DNA from: Haloterrigena gelatinilytica
Lineage (GTDB): Archaea; Halobacteriota; Halobacteria; Halobacteriales; Natrialbaceae
Direction: 5' to 3'
NCBI RefSeq assembly: GCF_013342145.1
Contig: NZ_JABUQZ010000001.1
Coordinates: 3,906,001 to 3,970,000, forward strand
DNA length: 64,000 bases
The position numbers were made by a program, and so were the translations under genes. This document shows, piece by piece, positions 34,981 through 43,837 of the stretch. The notes below the pieces were generated by a model that saw only the letters and a program-made list of their open reading frames with translations, was not told the origin of the DNA and searched no databases. Position 1 is the first letter of the stretch, and each line of letters starts with the position of its first letter.

Positions 34981-36225
34981 ATGAGTAGCGCGGCCGGACC
35001 CCTCTCCGAACCGCAGGTGCTGGCCCACACCAAGCGGCGGCTCTTTCCGACCGAGGGCGGCGCGGAGCGTTCGTACGTCGTGGCCGACACGCAGTTCTCG
35101 CAGGACGAGTGGCTGCCCGGACGCCCCATCGAACCGGCGATCCGGGACCGGCTGGCGCCGTTCAACCACGTGCAGGTCGGCGGCGGCTACCCGGATCTCG
35201 TGGGCGTTCGCGACCTCGAGTCGGATCTGCTCGCGGTCGAACGGCTGGGCGAGGAACCGCCGCTGATCGCCATCGAGGCGAAGGGGTACGCCAGCGGCGG
35301 CGTGGACACGCAACGCGGCATCGTCCAGGCCTACGACCGGCTCCACGAGGCCAACGCGGCGTACCTCGCGGCGCCGGCGGCGGCGATCTCGGAAACCGAT
35401 CGGACGCTGGCCCGGGAGCTGAACGTCGGCGTACTGGGCGTCGACGCCGCCGGCGACGTCGAGGCGCTCGAGGTGCCCCGAATCGTCGGGAATCGGACCT
35501 CGAGCGAGGCGACGGCGCTGCGGTTCCAGGCCGGCGCGCAGGGCGTAGCGGACAAGTCGTTCGGGCTGAACCATCCGAAGAACTACCTCGGCTACCCGCT
35601 GGCCCACTACGCCGACGGTGAGACCGCGGACCTGCTGTCGGAGTACCAGGTGGTAAACGCCGTTACGGATGCGCGACGCGGAGCGGCGTTCCTCGGTCTG
35701 ATCGACGACGGGACGAGGATCGAATTGACGTCGTTAGGAGACGAGGTGATTCGCTTCGCGAAGGCTCGCTACGGGACCGTCGAGCGGGCACTCGAGGAAT
35801 TCGAAGACTGGCACGGATCGCCGAAGCGATTCAGCGAGCTGGCCCCGGAATGGGGAATGCTAGCGCGACGCGTTGTTTTCGACTACGAGGCGACGGAATT
35901 GCTCGTTCGGGAGCTGCAGGACATGCACGAGGACGGTATCGAAGCGCCGTCGCTCGTCGACGTCGTTGCCTGGGTACACGAGTTTCACCCATCGTTTACC
36001 GTCGAATTGTTCATTCGGGGCGACGAGGATATCCGGAGCCGCGTACTCACCGAAGACGGGGAGCTTCGGCTCGCGGAACTCGAGGACGGAAACGTGTACC
36101 ACTCGCCGACGGTCTTTCAGCTGAAGGCGATGTTGTATCACGCTGGCATCCTCACGACGCGAGGGGACGAACCGAGCGAACTCGAGCCCCTCGAGGACGT
36201 CTGGGCGCTCCGCGAGCCGGTCTGA
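34981..36225 (+). CDS. PD-(D/E)XK-like nuclease domain protein
   Basis: A 414-residue protein. The N-terminal 130 residues show a PD-(D/E)XK-type core: GGGYPDLVGVRDLESD (Asp72), then PPLIAIEAKGYASGG (Glu99-x-Lys101), then QRGIVQAYDR (a Q-containing helix). A winged helix-like middle (ADLLSEYQVVNAVTDARRGA...IELTSLGDEVI) and a C-terminal region of about 150 residues (SLVDVVAWVHEFHPSFTVEL) follow. It probably cuts or binds DNA; the target is unknown. A TATA-like ATTATTGAC near 34951-34959 gives a leaderless start at the ATG. Confidence 0.62.
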   Translation: MSSAAGPLSEPQVLAHTKRRLFPTEGGAERSYVVADTQFSQDEWLPGRPIEPAIRDRLAPFNHVQVGGGYPDLVGVRDLESDLLAVERLGEEPPLIAIEAKGYASGGVDTQRGIVQAYDRLHEANAAYLAAPAAAISETDRTLARELNVGVLGVDAAGDVEALEVPRIVGNRTSSEATALRFQAGAQGVADKSFGLNHPKNYLGYPLAHYADGETADLLSEYQVVNAVTDARRGAAFLGLIDDGTRIELTSLGDEVIRFAKARYGTVERALEEFEDWHGSPKRFSELAPEWGMLARRVVFDYEATELLVRELQDMHEDGIEAPSLVDVVAWVHEFHPSFTVELFIRGDEDIRSRVLTEDGELRLAELEDGNVYHSPTVFQLKAMLYHAGILTTRGDEPSELEPLEDVWALREPV

Positions 36226-36286
36226 GGCTGAGGGGGCGACCGTCGTCCGTGCCGAGGGAAGGCGAGAGACCGCTCCGAGCGTTCGG

Positions 36287-37426
36287 TTACGGCCACTCGA
36301 CGGTTTCGTCGGATCCGGCCTCGATCTCGACGGTCCCGCTGTCGACGGGGATCCCGCTTTGATTGTAGACCTCGACCGTGACGTCGTACGTATTTCCGTC
36401 GACTCCGCCCTGTCGCTGGCCCTCAGCCGGGTAGACGACCGTTCCGGTCGGAGCGTCGTCGCTCGATTTCGTCCGATCTGCCCAGTCCCGTTCCGTGTTA
36501 TCGAACTCGACCTGTACCTCGTCGAACTCCTCGAGTCGGGTTACCTCGTAGTCGACGGTAAACCGGTTGTTCGTGTATTGCTCGTCGTTCGTGACGGAGA
36601 ATCCGACGAGTTTCGGATCATCCTCGCTCCCGAGATCGTCGCCCGGCGGATTCTCACCGTCGGCGGTGGTCGTCGTCTCCGTATACAGTTCCGTGACCTC
36701 ACCCGACTGGTCGTAGACGCGAAACCGGAACTCGTAGGTATCGCCATCGGCGCCGCCGTCGCCCCCGCCTCCCCGCGGATATGAAACGGACCCCTCTTTC
36801 GTCGTCTGAACGTACGTCTCTTTCCCGATGTAGCCTGCATCGAGGTTCTCGACCTCGATTTCGATCCGGTTGAAGTCGGGAAGCCGCCGCACCCGATAGG
36901 AGATCGTAAACGCCGCGTTCCCGTTTCGCGTGCGATCGCGAATCTGTTCGCTGACGACCGGTGGGTCCGTGACCGTGACCGCCCTCGTCAGCGTGATCTC
37001 CACCGCGTCCCCCGAGGCGGTGACCTCGAACGGCAGCGCCGCCTCCCCGGTCGAACTGTCGCGGTCGACGGAGACAGCGACCGATCGGGTCGCTCCGTCG
37101 GCGAGTGCGAATCCGGTGTCCGAAAGCTCTCCCTGCCCGGGATTGGACAGTGAGATGGAGACCTCGAGGAGTCCGTCGGTATTGTTCGTCAGGTCGACGA
37201 GGTGTTGGTCGTCGATGCCGGGGCGGACCGCGTCGGTCCGCTGGAGGCCGAGCAACGCGCTATCGTCGTCGCTAGTGGCGAGGTGTGTGAGTCGGCCCGC
37301 ACTGACCTGCGAAAACGCGCCCGTGTCGCTGCGGATCGCGACTCCGCCGGCGATAAGCGCGCCGCCGGCGAGAAACGAGCGTCTCGTCGGTCCACTCCTC
37401 GATCGTCTGCGTCGGTTTCGCCCCAT
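36287..37426 (-). CDS. Tat-exported protein with two Ig-like repeats
   Basis: A 379-residue secreted protein. The basic N-terminus with GPTRRSFLAGGALIAGG is a twin-arginine signal; cleavage is likely near VSA (residues 41-43). Residues about 44-150 resemble the TasA/DUF1102-like proteins below (SDDDSALLGLQRTD). Residues 157-250 and 271-368 are two diverged copies of one beta-rich domain: FTISYRVRRLPDFNRIEIEV versus FTVDYEVTRLEEFDEVQVEF, and GGADGDTYEFRFRVYDQSG versus GGVDGNTYDVTVEVYNQSG. Probable surface or extracellular protein; no known family name. Confidence 0.8.
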   Translation of the reverse strand: MGRNRRRRSRSGPTRRSFLAGGALIAGGVAIRSDTGAFSQVSAGRLTHLATSDDDSALLGLQRTDAVRPGIDDQHLVDLTNNTDGLLEVSISLSNPGQGELSDTGFALADGATRSVAVSVDRDSSTGEAALPFEVTASGDAVEITLTRAVTVTDPPVVSEQIRDRTRNGNAAFTISYRVRRLPDFNRIEIEVENLDAGYIGKETYVQTTKEGSVSYPRGGGGDGGADGDTYEFRFRVYDQSGEVTELYTETTTTADGENPPGDDLGSEDDPKLVGFSVTNDEQYTNNRFTVDYEVTRLEEFDEVQVEFDNTERDWADRTKSSDDAPTGTVVYPAEGQRQGGVDGNTYDVTVEVYNQSGIPVDSGTVEIEAGSDETVEWP

Positions 37427-37704
37427 CGTTCCCCCAACTCGGTTAACTCTTCTACGAATTGATCTGTGAAAGTATTGGTGGCCCGATGAGTCTCCATCGG
37501 ATCGGCCATTAGAACGGTCTCTCGGTCGGCGTGCGATCGATGAGACGCTTTACCGGGTAGCCGTGAGACCTCGAGCGACTCGTACGTGTCTCCGACCGTC
37601 GAACGAGAGTAGACGCCCACGGTGTCACGACGGCGAGCCACCGACTGATGGCCGCGGGGACGTTCTTCCCCGCCATTTTTCACCCCGTTCGGATAGTATC
37701 AACC

Positions 37705-38058
37705 ATGACCCACGGGCTGGAGCCGACGGAGGAGTACGACGGCTCGATCACGGTGCGGCTCTTAGACGACCGGTCGGGAACCGAGGAGATCCGCTGTTCG
37801 TCCTACGAGGACGCGATCGACCGCGTCAGGGAACGCCAGCACGCGGTCACGGCGGCGAAGATCGTCGCCGGCGACGGCTCCGTCGTGTTCACCTCCGCCG
37901 AGATGGACATCGACGACTGGGAGAGCGTCTGGCGACGGGAGAAACGTCGGCAGTCGGTGCAGGTCGAAGACCACGACTGTCCGTACGACAGCGTCTCCTG
38001 TTTCCCCGACGATCTCTGCGTCCAGTGTCAGATCGACGCGGTTCGGGACGGCTACTGA
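37705..38058 (+). CDS. conserved hypothetical protein with Cys cluster
   Basis: A 117-residue acidic protein: MTHGLEPTEEYDGSITVRLL, a central segment VTAAKIVAGDGSVVFTSAEM, and a C-terminal cysteine cluster H-x-C-x6-C-x5-C-x2-C (DHDCPYDSVSCFPDDLCVQC) that probably binds a metal. Haloarchaea have many such proteins with no known function. A TATA-like GGATAGTATC lies just before the ATG. Confidence 0.75.
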   Translation: MTHGLEPTEEYDGSITVRLLDDRSGTEEIRCSSYEDAIDRVRERQHAVTAAKIVAGDGSVVFTSAEMDIDDWESVWRREKRRQSVQVEDHDCPYDSVSCFPDDLCVQCQIDAVRDGY

Positions 38059-38084
38059 GCGCGGAAGCGTATCCGCCGGCGGTC

Positions 38085-39575
38085 CTACGGCGATTCGAAC
38101 CCGTGTCGCTCTCGGTGGGCGGCCAGGAACGTCGCGTGCGGCCGATGCTCCGTTTCGTCGGGGAGCGTTAGTTCCTCGCCCTCGAGTCGCGCGAACTCCT
38201 CGTACCCCTCGAGGTCGGGACGGTCAGCGACCAGTACGCGGTAGTCGTCGGTCACCGCGAGCCACCCGGCGTCGAACGCCCAGTGGTGGAGCCGGCAGAG
38301 CGCGAGCCCGTTCCGGACGGTATCGCGGCCGTTCTCCTTCTTCGGGTAGATGTGGGCCGCTTCGATGTCGACGGTCCCGGCGGGCGACTCGCGTGACGCG
38401 CCGCAGATCGCACAGCGCCGGTCGTAGGCGGTTGTCACTCGCTTCGCGAAGGCGCTCGAGCGGACGCGCCGCTGCGTCGCGGTGAACTCCGCCTCGTCGG
38501 CCGTGAGCGCGGGTTCGTCCGCATCGCCTCCGTCGCCGGCGTCGGTTCCGGACGACTCGTTCTCGATTCCGGCGCCGCCGTCGACCACCGAGTCGGCGAG
38601 CGCCGCGAATTCGGCCGGATCGTCGATCTCGAGTCGTTCCAGCGTGAACCGGTAGACCAGTCGATCACCGTCGGCGTCGGCCACGTACTCGGCGTCGACG
38701 ACGTCGACCAACCCCTCGTACCGGAGCCGGTCCTCGTCCGCCGGCTGGTAGAGGAAGTAAACCGGCACCACGGCCCCTTCGGCGAGATTGACCAGCGCCC
38801 CGTTCGCGGGCGTCAACTGCTGGTCACCTTTCGAGGGGACGCCCTCGCCGATATAGGTGAAGCGCTCGCCCTCGAGGTCGTCGCCGTACGGGCCGTCCTC
38901 GCGAGCCTTCACGATGATGTACGCCGGTTCTCCGTCGTCGTCCGTCCGCGGGTTGATCCCCTTGATGTAGGAGCCGAAACTCGTGTCGAACGCGGCCTCG
39001 AGTTCCGACTGCGAGTAACCGGTCCCGCGCTCGAGCGCCGGAAGCCCGGACGCGACCCGCTGCGCCAGTCGCTCGCCGCTCTCGGTCAGCGAGTTCAGCC
39101 CGTCCGACCGCTCGACGTAGCCGAGGCTCTGCAGCCAGCCGCGGTGCTGTGCGGGACCGGAGGGGTCGGTCCACTCGACCTCCGAATGGTCGGCTGCGAT
39201 CGCCGCCCCGAGTTCGGCGTCCGTCTTCGGCCCGTCGAACAGCGCCTCGAGAAGCGTCTCGAACCCGCGGACGTTCTCCGCGAGCGCGTCGAACAGGATC
39301 TCGGGGTCCGACTCCGCCACCCACTGGACGCCCCGATCGGTGAGTTCGACCTGCGCTTCGTCGAGTGCGAGCAGCCCGATCGCCTCGAGAAACCGCAGTC
39401 GGTCGGCGATTCCCGCGTCGCTGGTCGCTCGCGTGTTGGCTTTCACCCACTCGAGAAGCGCCGGCAACTCCGGTTCCTCGGTGAGCACGTAGTGACAGCA
39501 CTCCTCGAGGACGGTCGTGTAGTTCCCCGCACCGCCGAAGAACCGGACGGCGATGTTCCGTTTGTCTCCACCCAT
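38085..39575 (-). CDS. type IV modification-dependent restriction enzyme (SRA-like + HNH)
   Basis: A 496-residue multidomain protein. Residues 1-180 are helical and winged-helix-like (two candidate wHTH units: AIGLLALDEAQVELTDRGVQ and DAELGAAIAADHSEVEWTD). Residues about 195-320 resemble an SRA-like beta domain: YIKGINPRTDDDGEPAYIIV, GERFTYIGEGVPSKGDQQLT and GALVNLAEGAVVPVYFLY, the 'YTGEG...GDQ.LT..N.AL' pattern of ScoMcrA-type enzymes. Residues about 384-450 form an HNH nuclease: RRCAICG, EAAHIYPKKENGRDTVRNGL, CRLHHWAFDAGWLAV. Such enzymes cut modified (methylated or phosphorothioated) DNA. Acidic linker between the two. Confidence 0.82.
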   Translation of the reverse strand: MGGDKRNIAVRFFGGAGNYTTVLEECCHYVLTEEPELPALLEWVKANTRATSDAGIADRLRFLEAIGLLALDEAQVELTDRGVQWVAESDPEILFDALAENVRGFETLLEALFDGPKTDAELGAAIAADHSEVEWTDPSGPAQHRGWLQSLGYVERSDGLNSLTESGERLAQRVASGLPALERGTGYSQSELEAAFDTSFGSYIKGINPRTDDDGEPAYIIVKAREDGPYGDDLEGERFTYIGEGVPSKGDQQLTPANGALVNLAEGAVVPVYFLYQPADEDRLRYEGLVDVVDAEYVADADGDRLVYRFTLERLEIDDPAEFAALADSVVDGGAGIENESSGTDAGDGGDADEPALTADEAEFTATQRRVRSSAFAKRVTTAYDRRCAICGASRESPAGTVDIEAAHIYPKKENGRDTVRNGLALCRLHHWAFDAGWLAVTDDYRVLVADRPDLEGYEEFARLEGEELTLPDETEHRPHATFLAAHRERHGFESP

Positions 39576-39695
39576 TCGCGTGGCTATCGGTTAGCCCCAC
39601 GAGAGATAAATCAACGGGACAGTCTTGGCAGTAACGAGGACGAAAATAACGACTCGACGTTCGACCGAACGGTTGCGTACGACCTCGAAAACAGC

Positions 39696-39995
39696 CTACA
39701 GGGAGGGACCGGAAACGCCGGAGGACCGATCGGAGCCGATCGTGACGGGTTCGAGCGAAATCTCGATCCCGTTGCCCGTTCCGTCGACGACGACGGTGTG
39801 ACCGGCGTACTCGAACTCGAGGGACGAGAACCCGGAACTCGAGGAGAGGGTGTCGATGACTTCGGGATCGATGACGTTGTAGAGCGGATCGAGTTCGATC
39901 GGATCGATTCCGGAGGCGTCGGCAACGAGTTCGATGACGGCCATACTCGGGTTATCGTCGTCGGCCGCCACTGTCGTCGAATACTCGGAGTTCAT
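39696..39995 (-). CDS. HalOD1 output-domain protein
   Basis: A 99-residue protein whose core is a HalOD1 domain: SMAVIELVADASGIDPIELD, then LYNVIDPEVIDTLSSS, and a C-terminal beta part (SSLEFEYAGHTVVVDGTGNG). HalOD1 domains are a haloarchaeal output domain, often standalone. No partner gene adjacent. The 196 nt before its start, up to gnd, contain only promoter-like sequence. Confidence 0.83.
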   Translation of the reverse strand: MNSEYSTTVAADDDNPSMAVIELVADASGIDPIELDPLYNVIDPEVIDTLSSSSGFSSLEFEYAGHTVVVDGTGNGIEISLEPVTIGSDRSSGVSGPSL

Positions 39996-40191
39996 AACTA
40001 ACGCTGTTGGGACCGGGAGTAAAGAAAATGACTCAATTTTTCGGCCCGCGTCCAACAGGCAAAATCACAGTTCGCTCGGACGAACTGTCGCTCCCGTCGC
40101 TACTCTCGAACGCGTTCGTATCGAACTTCTTCGAACGGCCATATATGGACTTCGGAATGACGCGTCCGTTTTCAATGGGCGGTCGCGTCCG

Positions 40192-41091
40192 TCAATCCCG
40201 TCGCGGGACCTCGTGACGGCCGAACCCGTACCGGAGCCGGTTCGCGAGGCGCCGCGAGAAGCGTCCGTCGTCGGCCCGCGAGCCGAACCGTTCGGAGAGC
40301 GCCGTGTAGATCAGGGGGAGCGGCACCTCCTGTTCTAAGGCCTCCTGGACGGTCCAGGTCCCTGTCGAGCCGCCCTCGATACGATCGGCGACGGTTCCGA
40401 GGTCGTTCCCCTCCTCGCGGAACGCCTCCTCGCAGAGTTCGAGCAGCCACGACCGGATGACGGCGCCGTTGTTCCAGACCGACGCGACTGACTCGAGGTC
40501 CAGATCGTAGCGACCCTCGTGGAGCAACTCGAAGCCCTCGCCGTACGTCTGCATCAGGGCGTACTCGACGCCGTTGTGGATCATCTTCACGTAGTGGCCC
40601 GAGCCGGCGGGCCCCATGTGCTCGTGGCCGTCGGGACCGGTCGCGACCGCGTCGAAGACGGGCGTCAGCTCGTCGTAGGCCCACTCGGGGCCGCCGACCA
40701 TCAGCGAGAAGCCGAGTTCCGCGCCCGCGGGGCCGCCGGAGGTGCCACAGTCCAGATACGCCGCGGGACAGGACGCCGCGCGGCGCACGGAGTCCTCGAA
40801 GTAGGAGTTGCCGCCGTCGACGACGACGTCGTCGCCGCCGAGGTGGCTCTCGAGTTCCTCGAGGGTCGCGTCGACGGCCTCCCCGGCGGGAACCATCAGC
40901 CAGATGCGCTTGTCGTCGCCGAGGCGGTCGGTCAGGTCCGCGATCGACTCCGCCGGCTCGGCGCCGGCGTCGGCGGCCGTCGCGACGGCCTCCGCATCGA
41001 GGTCGAAGGCGACGACGTCGTGGCCGGCCTCGAGGGTGCGGTCGACGACGATCTGTCCCATGCGTCCGAGTCCGATTACGCCCAGTTGCAT
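40192..41091 (-). CDS. gnd: 6-phosphogluconate dehydrogenase (decarboxylating), short archaeal form
   Basis: A 299-residue enzyme. MQLGVIGLGRMGQIVVDRTL is the Rossmann start; FDLDAEAV marks the coenzyme loop. Then LVDGGNSYFEDSVRR-type DVVVDGGNSYFEDSVR, the signature CGTSGGPAGAELGFSLMVGG, HVKMIHNGVEYALMQTYGEG in the form GHYVKMIHNGVEY, and IEGGSTGTWTVQEAL. It oxidises 6-phosphogluconate to ribulose-5-phosphate and CO2. Short (about 300 aa) forms are NAD-preferring in other prokaryotes. Start chosen by the family N-terminus; upstream extension in frame is basic. Confidence 0.95.
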   Translation of the reverse strand: MQLGVIGLGRMGQIVVDRTLEAGHDVVAFDLDAEAVATAADAGAEPAESIADLTDRLGDDKRIWLMVPAGEAVDATLEELESHLGGDDVVVDGGNSYFEDSVRRAASCPAAYLDCGTSGGPAGAELGFSLMVGGPEWAYDELTPVFDAVATGPDGHEHMGPAGSGHYVKMIHNGVEYALMQTYGEGFELLHEGRYDLDLESVASVWNNGAVIRSWLLELCEEAFREEGNDLGTVADRIEGGSTGTWTVQEALEQEVPLPLIYTALSERFGSRADDGRFSRRLANRLRYGFGRHEVPRRD

Positions 41092-41386
41092 GGGGACCAC
41101 TCGGCGGGGCTGCGAGGTAGTGGTTGTGATTTCGCGGGCTGCGGCCGTACCCGGCGCGTCGACTCGTGCGCGTTTCGACGGCCCGTTCGAGCGCGTTTTG
41201 CTGTTCGGTCGCTCACTCGAGCGCGCGACGTGGCGTCGCTCCCGGTGGAGACGCGCCGGCACCGCCTCCGTGCGATCCGCTGGTGTCGCTGGCCGACGCT
41301 ATCGACGGAGAAGGAACGAACTGCCACGTACCGCTAGCATACCGTCTCGCTCGCAACCGGTGCAGTGACCCGAGTCAGCCGACCGA

Positions 41387-41824
41387 TCAGTGCAGCGGCT
41401 CCTCGAGTCGGGCCCAGCCGATCGCGTCGAGGACGACGATGCGGTCGTTGTAGTGGACGTAGACGCCGTTGTACTCCCCGCCGGAGCCGCTGTAGTAGGG
41501 CAGCGAGCCGCGGACGGTGTCGACGACGGACCAGGCGCCGTCGCGGTCGATCGTGACGTGTTCCCATTCCTCGCGCGCGTCGTTGCGGACCGCGCGGTCG
41601 ATGGCGCGTCGCGCGCCCGGAATCTCGGCCAGCCGCTGGGAGGTGCTGTCGACGACGGTCGCGCCGTCGGGAACCTCGTCGCGGCCGATGATTCGTGCGC
41701 CGAGGTTCGCTTTCGATCGCGACGGCGAATCGGTGCGCTGACCCGAGCGAAGCGCGTATCCGGCGACTGCGGCCGTTCCGACCGCCAGCAGCGACAGCGC
41801 CATTTCTTTGCCCCTGATCATCAT
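41387..41824 (-). CDS. haloarchaeal hypothetical protein with N-terminal membrane helix
   Basis: A 145-residue protein with one N-terminal hydrophobic segment (MALSLLAVGTAAVAGYALRS) that may be a signal anchor or uncleaved signal peptide, followed by a soluble alpha/beta part (IIGRDEVPDGATVVDSTSQR, REEWEHVTIDRDGAWSVVDT). The C-terminal part GEYNGVYVHYNDRIVVLDAI looks beta-rich. No family known to me. A second ATG two codons later gives nearly the same protein. Confidence 0.72.
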   Translation of the reverse strand: MMIRGKEMALSLLAVGTAAVAGYALRSGQRTDSPSRSKANLGARIIGRDEVPDGATVVDSTSQRLAEIPGARRAIDRAVRNDAREEWEHVTIDRDGAWSVVDTVRGSLPYYSGSGGEYNGVYVHYNDRIVVLDAIGWARLEEPLH

Positions 41825-41948
41825 GGGAGTACCTTACAGTAACTGATTAAGTATCTTTCGCAAGAATGTCCGGCTTTCGTTGGCGTCCGGACGACAGAAT
41901 TGCGGCGCGAACTGTCCCGTTCGGCCGACGGTCGCCGTTCGACGGTAT

Positions 41949-42413
41949 TCAGAGAAGCGCCGCGGCGTTGGACGTGATCGCGCCGCCGACGACGAGCAAT
42001 CCGATGGCGACGACCGCCCCCGCCCGGTACACGGGGAGCGCGTTGGCCGCCGGCTCGCGGAGTTTCTTCCCGTTGAGTCCCGTCTCGAGTCGCTTCGCGC
42101 CGATCTCGACGAGACCGGCCAGAAGCGCCCAGAGGATCACCATTCCGAGCACCAGGTGACCGTTGGTCGTCTCGAAGAGCGTTTCCGACGTGTAGCGCTG
42201 GCCGGCGAGGTGGCCGCCGGAGAGCAGCAAGACGAGGGCGCTCACGCGCGAGATCGTAGTCAGTTTTCCGGAGATCGCCTCGAGGGGCTTGGTCGTGTTG
42301 AACGCCCCGTCCCGCGCGAGGGGCAACACGACGAACGCGACGTAGAAGACGCTGCCGGCCCAGATCCCGGCGAAGATCAGGTGAATCGTCTGGGCGAGGA
42401 ACGCATCAACCAT
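41949..42413 (-). CDS. CopD-like membrane protein
   Basis: A 154-residue protein with four hydrophobic helices: LAQTIHLIFAGIWAGSVFYV with conserved H and W, the loop KPLEAISGKLTTISRVSALV, then HLVLGMVILWALLAGLVEIG and the last helix VYRAGAVVAIGLLVVGG. The layout and conserved helix residues match the CopD copper-resistance domain or heme-binding membrane protein family. Metal or heme binding is inferred. Downstream of the DUF457-like membrane gene on the same strand. Confidence 0.78.
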   Translation of the reverse strand: MVDAFLAQTIHLIFAGIWAGSVFYVAFVVLPLARDGAFNTTKPLEAISGKLTTISRVSALVLLLSGGHLAGQRYTSETLFETTNGHLVLGMVILWALLAGLVEIGAKRLETGLNGKKLREPAANALPVYRAGAVVAIGLLVVGGAITSNAAALL

Positions 42414-42492
42414 ACCGACTGCCTCGGAGGGATGGAGTATCAGCGTTCCGACTCGCGGTCGAGCGCGATGTCGACTCGGGCGCCGAGTCCCG

Positions 42493-43047
42493 TCACTCGA
42501 GCCAGTCGGGGAGCCACGCGACCAGCCGTCGCCGGAGGAGCGCGTAGACGATCGAGAGGACGACGCCGACGAGAACGACGACGGCGATCGGGCCGTCGAA
42601 GACCGCCAGCGCGGGCACCGCGAGGACGGTGGCGAGCGCGGCGTCTTCGGGGGCGCCGTCGTACCGGATCCAGCGCCGCGGTCGGAGCCACCGGCCGCGG
42701 ACGTGGTCGTAGACGGCCCGGTCGTGTCGGTGGTTCCACGGGTCCATCTCGGGGCCGCTGCCGGCGGCGTCGCTGACCGCGTGGAGCCACGCGGCGACGG
42801 CGAAGGCAGCGAGCGCGGCCGTGAGCGAGCCGGGGGCGGCGACGGCGACGCCGACCGCGAGAACGGCGACCGCGGCGCCCGCCACCGGGAAGTGAAACGT
42901 CCGTCGATGGTCGAAGACGAGGTCGAAATCGGGGGCGAGTCCGCCGAGTATCGCCCCGACGGCCAGCGGCGTCGCCAGTTCCGGCAGCAGGTAGGCGACC
43001 GGGGCGACGGCGGCGAGTCCCGCGAACACGTGCGTCGTCGCCATCAT
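42493..43047 (-). CDS. YdjM/DUF457-like membrane-bound metal-dependent hydrolase
   Basis: A 184-residue membrane protein: THVFAGLAAVAPVAYLLPEL and GAILGGLAPDFDLVFDHRRTFHFP carry the family's conserved H, P-D-x-D and H-R-x3-H residues, followed by further hydrophobic helices (VVVLVGVVLSIVYALLRRRL). Members are thought to be metal-dependent phospholipid or other membrane hydrolases. The start could be either of two successive ATG codons; the first is used. Confidence 0.8.
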   Translation of the reverse strand: MMATTHVFAGLAAVAPVAYLLPELATPLAVGAILGGLAPDFDLVFDHRRTFHFPVAGAAVAVLAVGVAVAAPGSLTAALAAFAVAAWLHAVSDAAGSGPEMDPWNHRHDRAVYDHVRGRWLRPRRWIRYDGAPEDAALATVLAVPALAVFDGPIAVVVLVGVVLSIVYALLRRRLVAWLPDWLE

Positions 43048-43113
43048 CGGTACGGCTCCCGCAGACGGACGATCGCAAACGGATACGCGAACCGGCACGC
43101 CGCCGCCATCGAT

Positions 43114-43596
43114 TCACTCGAGGCCTTCGCCCTGATAACTCCCGTCGTAGACGCCCTCGTGGTCGGCTTCCGCGAGGACCAGCTGGGCGATCCGGGCGCC
43201 GCGTTCGATCTCGACGTCGTGGTGGACCTGCAACAGGCCCTCGCCGCGGCCCTCGTAGCCGGCGTCCCAGACGGCCGTGTTCAGCATACAGGAGTTGCGC
43301 ATCAGCGACGAGCGAGGATAGACGAAGCCGATGTGGCCCTCCGGAATTTCGATCCGCTCGCCGTAGCGGGCGACGTAGGCGCCCTGTGGCAGGTAGTAGG
43401 TGTCGGGATCCTTCTGCTCGAGTTCCTCGAGGGGGCGGGCGACGCGGTCGCCGACCTGCTTGCCGTCCCGGCCGATTCGACCCGGCTCGAGCTGTTCGAA
43501 GACGACGTCCAGCGTGAGGTCGACGCCGTTGGGCTGGATCTGATCGGCGGCCGTCGGCGAGACGTGCTCGGCGACGAACGTACCGGAGCGGAACAT
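43114..43596 (-). CDS. dUTPase/dCTP deaminase-family protein
   Basis: A 160-residue trimeric dUTPase-fold protein. The conserved motifs appear as VSPTAADQIQPNGVDLTLDV, LPQGAYVARYGERIEIPEGH, FVYPRSSLMRNSCMLNTAVW and DAGYEGRGEGLLQVHHDVEI, followed by RGARIAQLVL. The R-S-S-L and D-x-G-Y/F-E-G motifs are those of dCTP deaminase/dUTPase enzymes that keep uracil out of DNA. Which of the two activities it has is not decided from sequence. Start by the family N-terminus MFRSG; a 24-codon N-terminal extension in frame was rejected. Confidence 0.92.
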   Translation of the reverse strand: MFRSGTFVAEHVSPTAADQIQPNGVDLTLDVVFEQLEPGRIGRDGKQVGDRVARPLEELEQKDPDTYYLPQGAYVARYGERIEIPEGHIGFVYPRSSLMRNSCMLNTAVWDAGYEGRGEGLLQVHHDVEIERGARIAQLVLAEADHEGVYDGSYQGEGLE

Positions 43597-43802
43597 GTAC
43601 TGCAGACGCTTCGGGACGGAGAAAAGCGTACCGTTCGGGACGGCCCGTACGGGACGACCACGCGTCACATGCCGGGCGGTATCGGGCCCCGACAGACGCG
43701 GCCGCGCACCCCGCGGCGTCCGTTCGCTTGCCCGGCAATAATTACGGGAAAACTGTCGTGTTCGCCGCTCTTATCCCCGCGCTGGCTCGCGGAAACACGC
43801 TG

Positions 43803-43811
43803 GATTTATCA
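43803..43811 (+). promoter_or_regulatory. TATA box of the aconitase gene
   Basis: Sequence GATTTATCA at about 30 nt before the aconitase ATG at 43838, in a gap otherwise free of AT-rich elements. Probably gives a transcript with a leader of a few nucleotides. Confidence 0.5.
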
Positions 43812-43837
43812 CGACGGAAAGCCGAGTTTTGGGTGCT

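Noticed and set aside
41166-41453. Plus-strand frame over the gnd upstream region
   Set aside because: Ser/Arg/Ala-rich composition, no start signal, overlaps the C-terminus of the gene at 41387 on the other strand.
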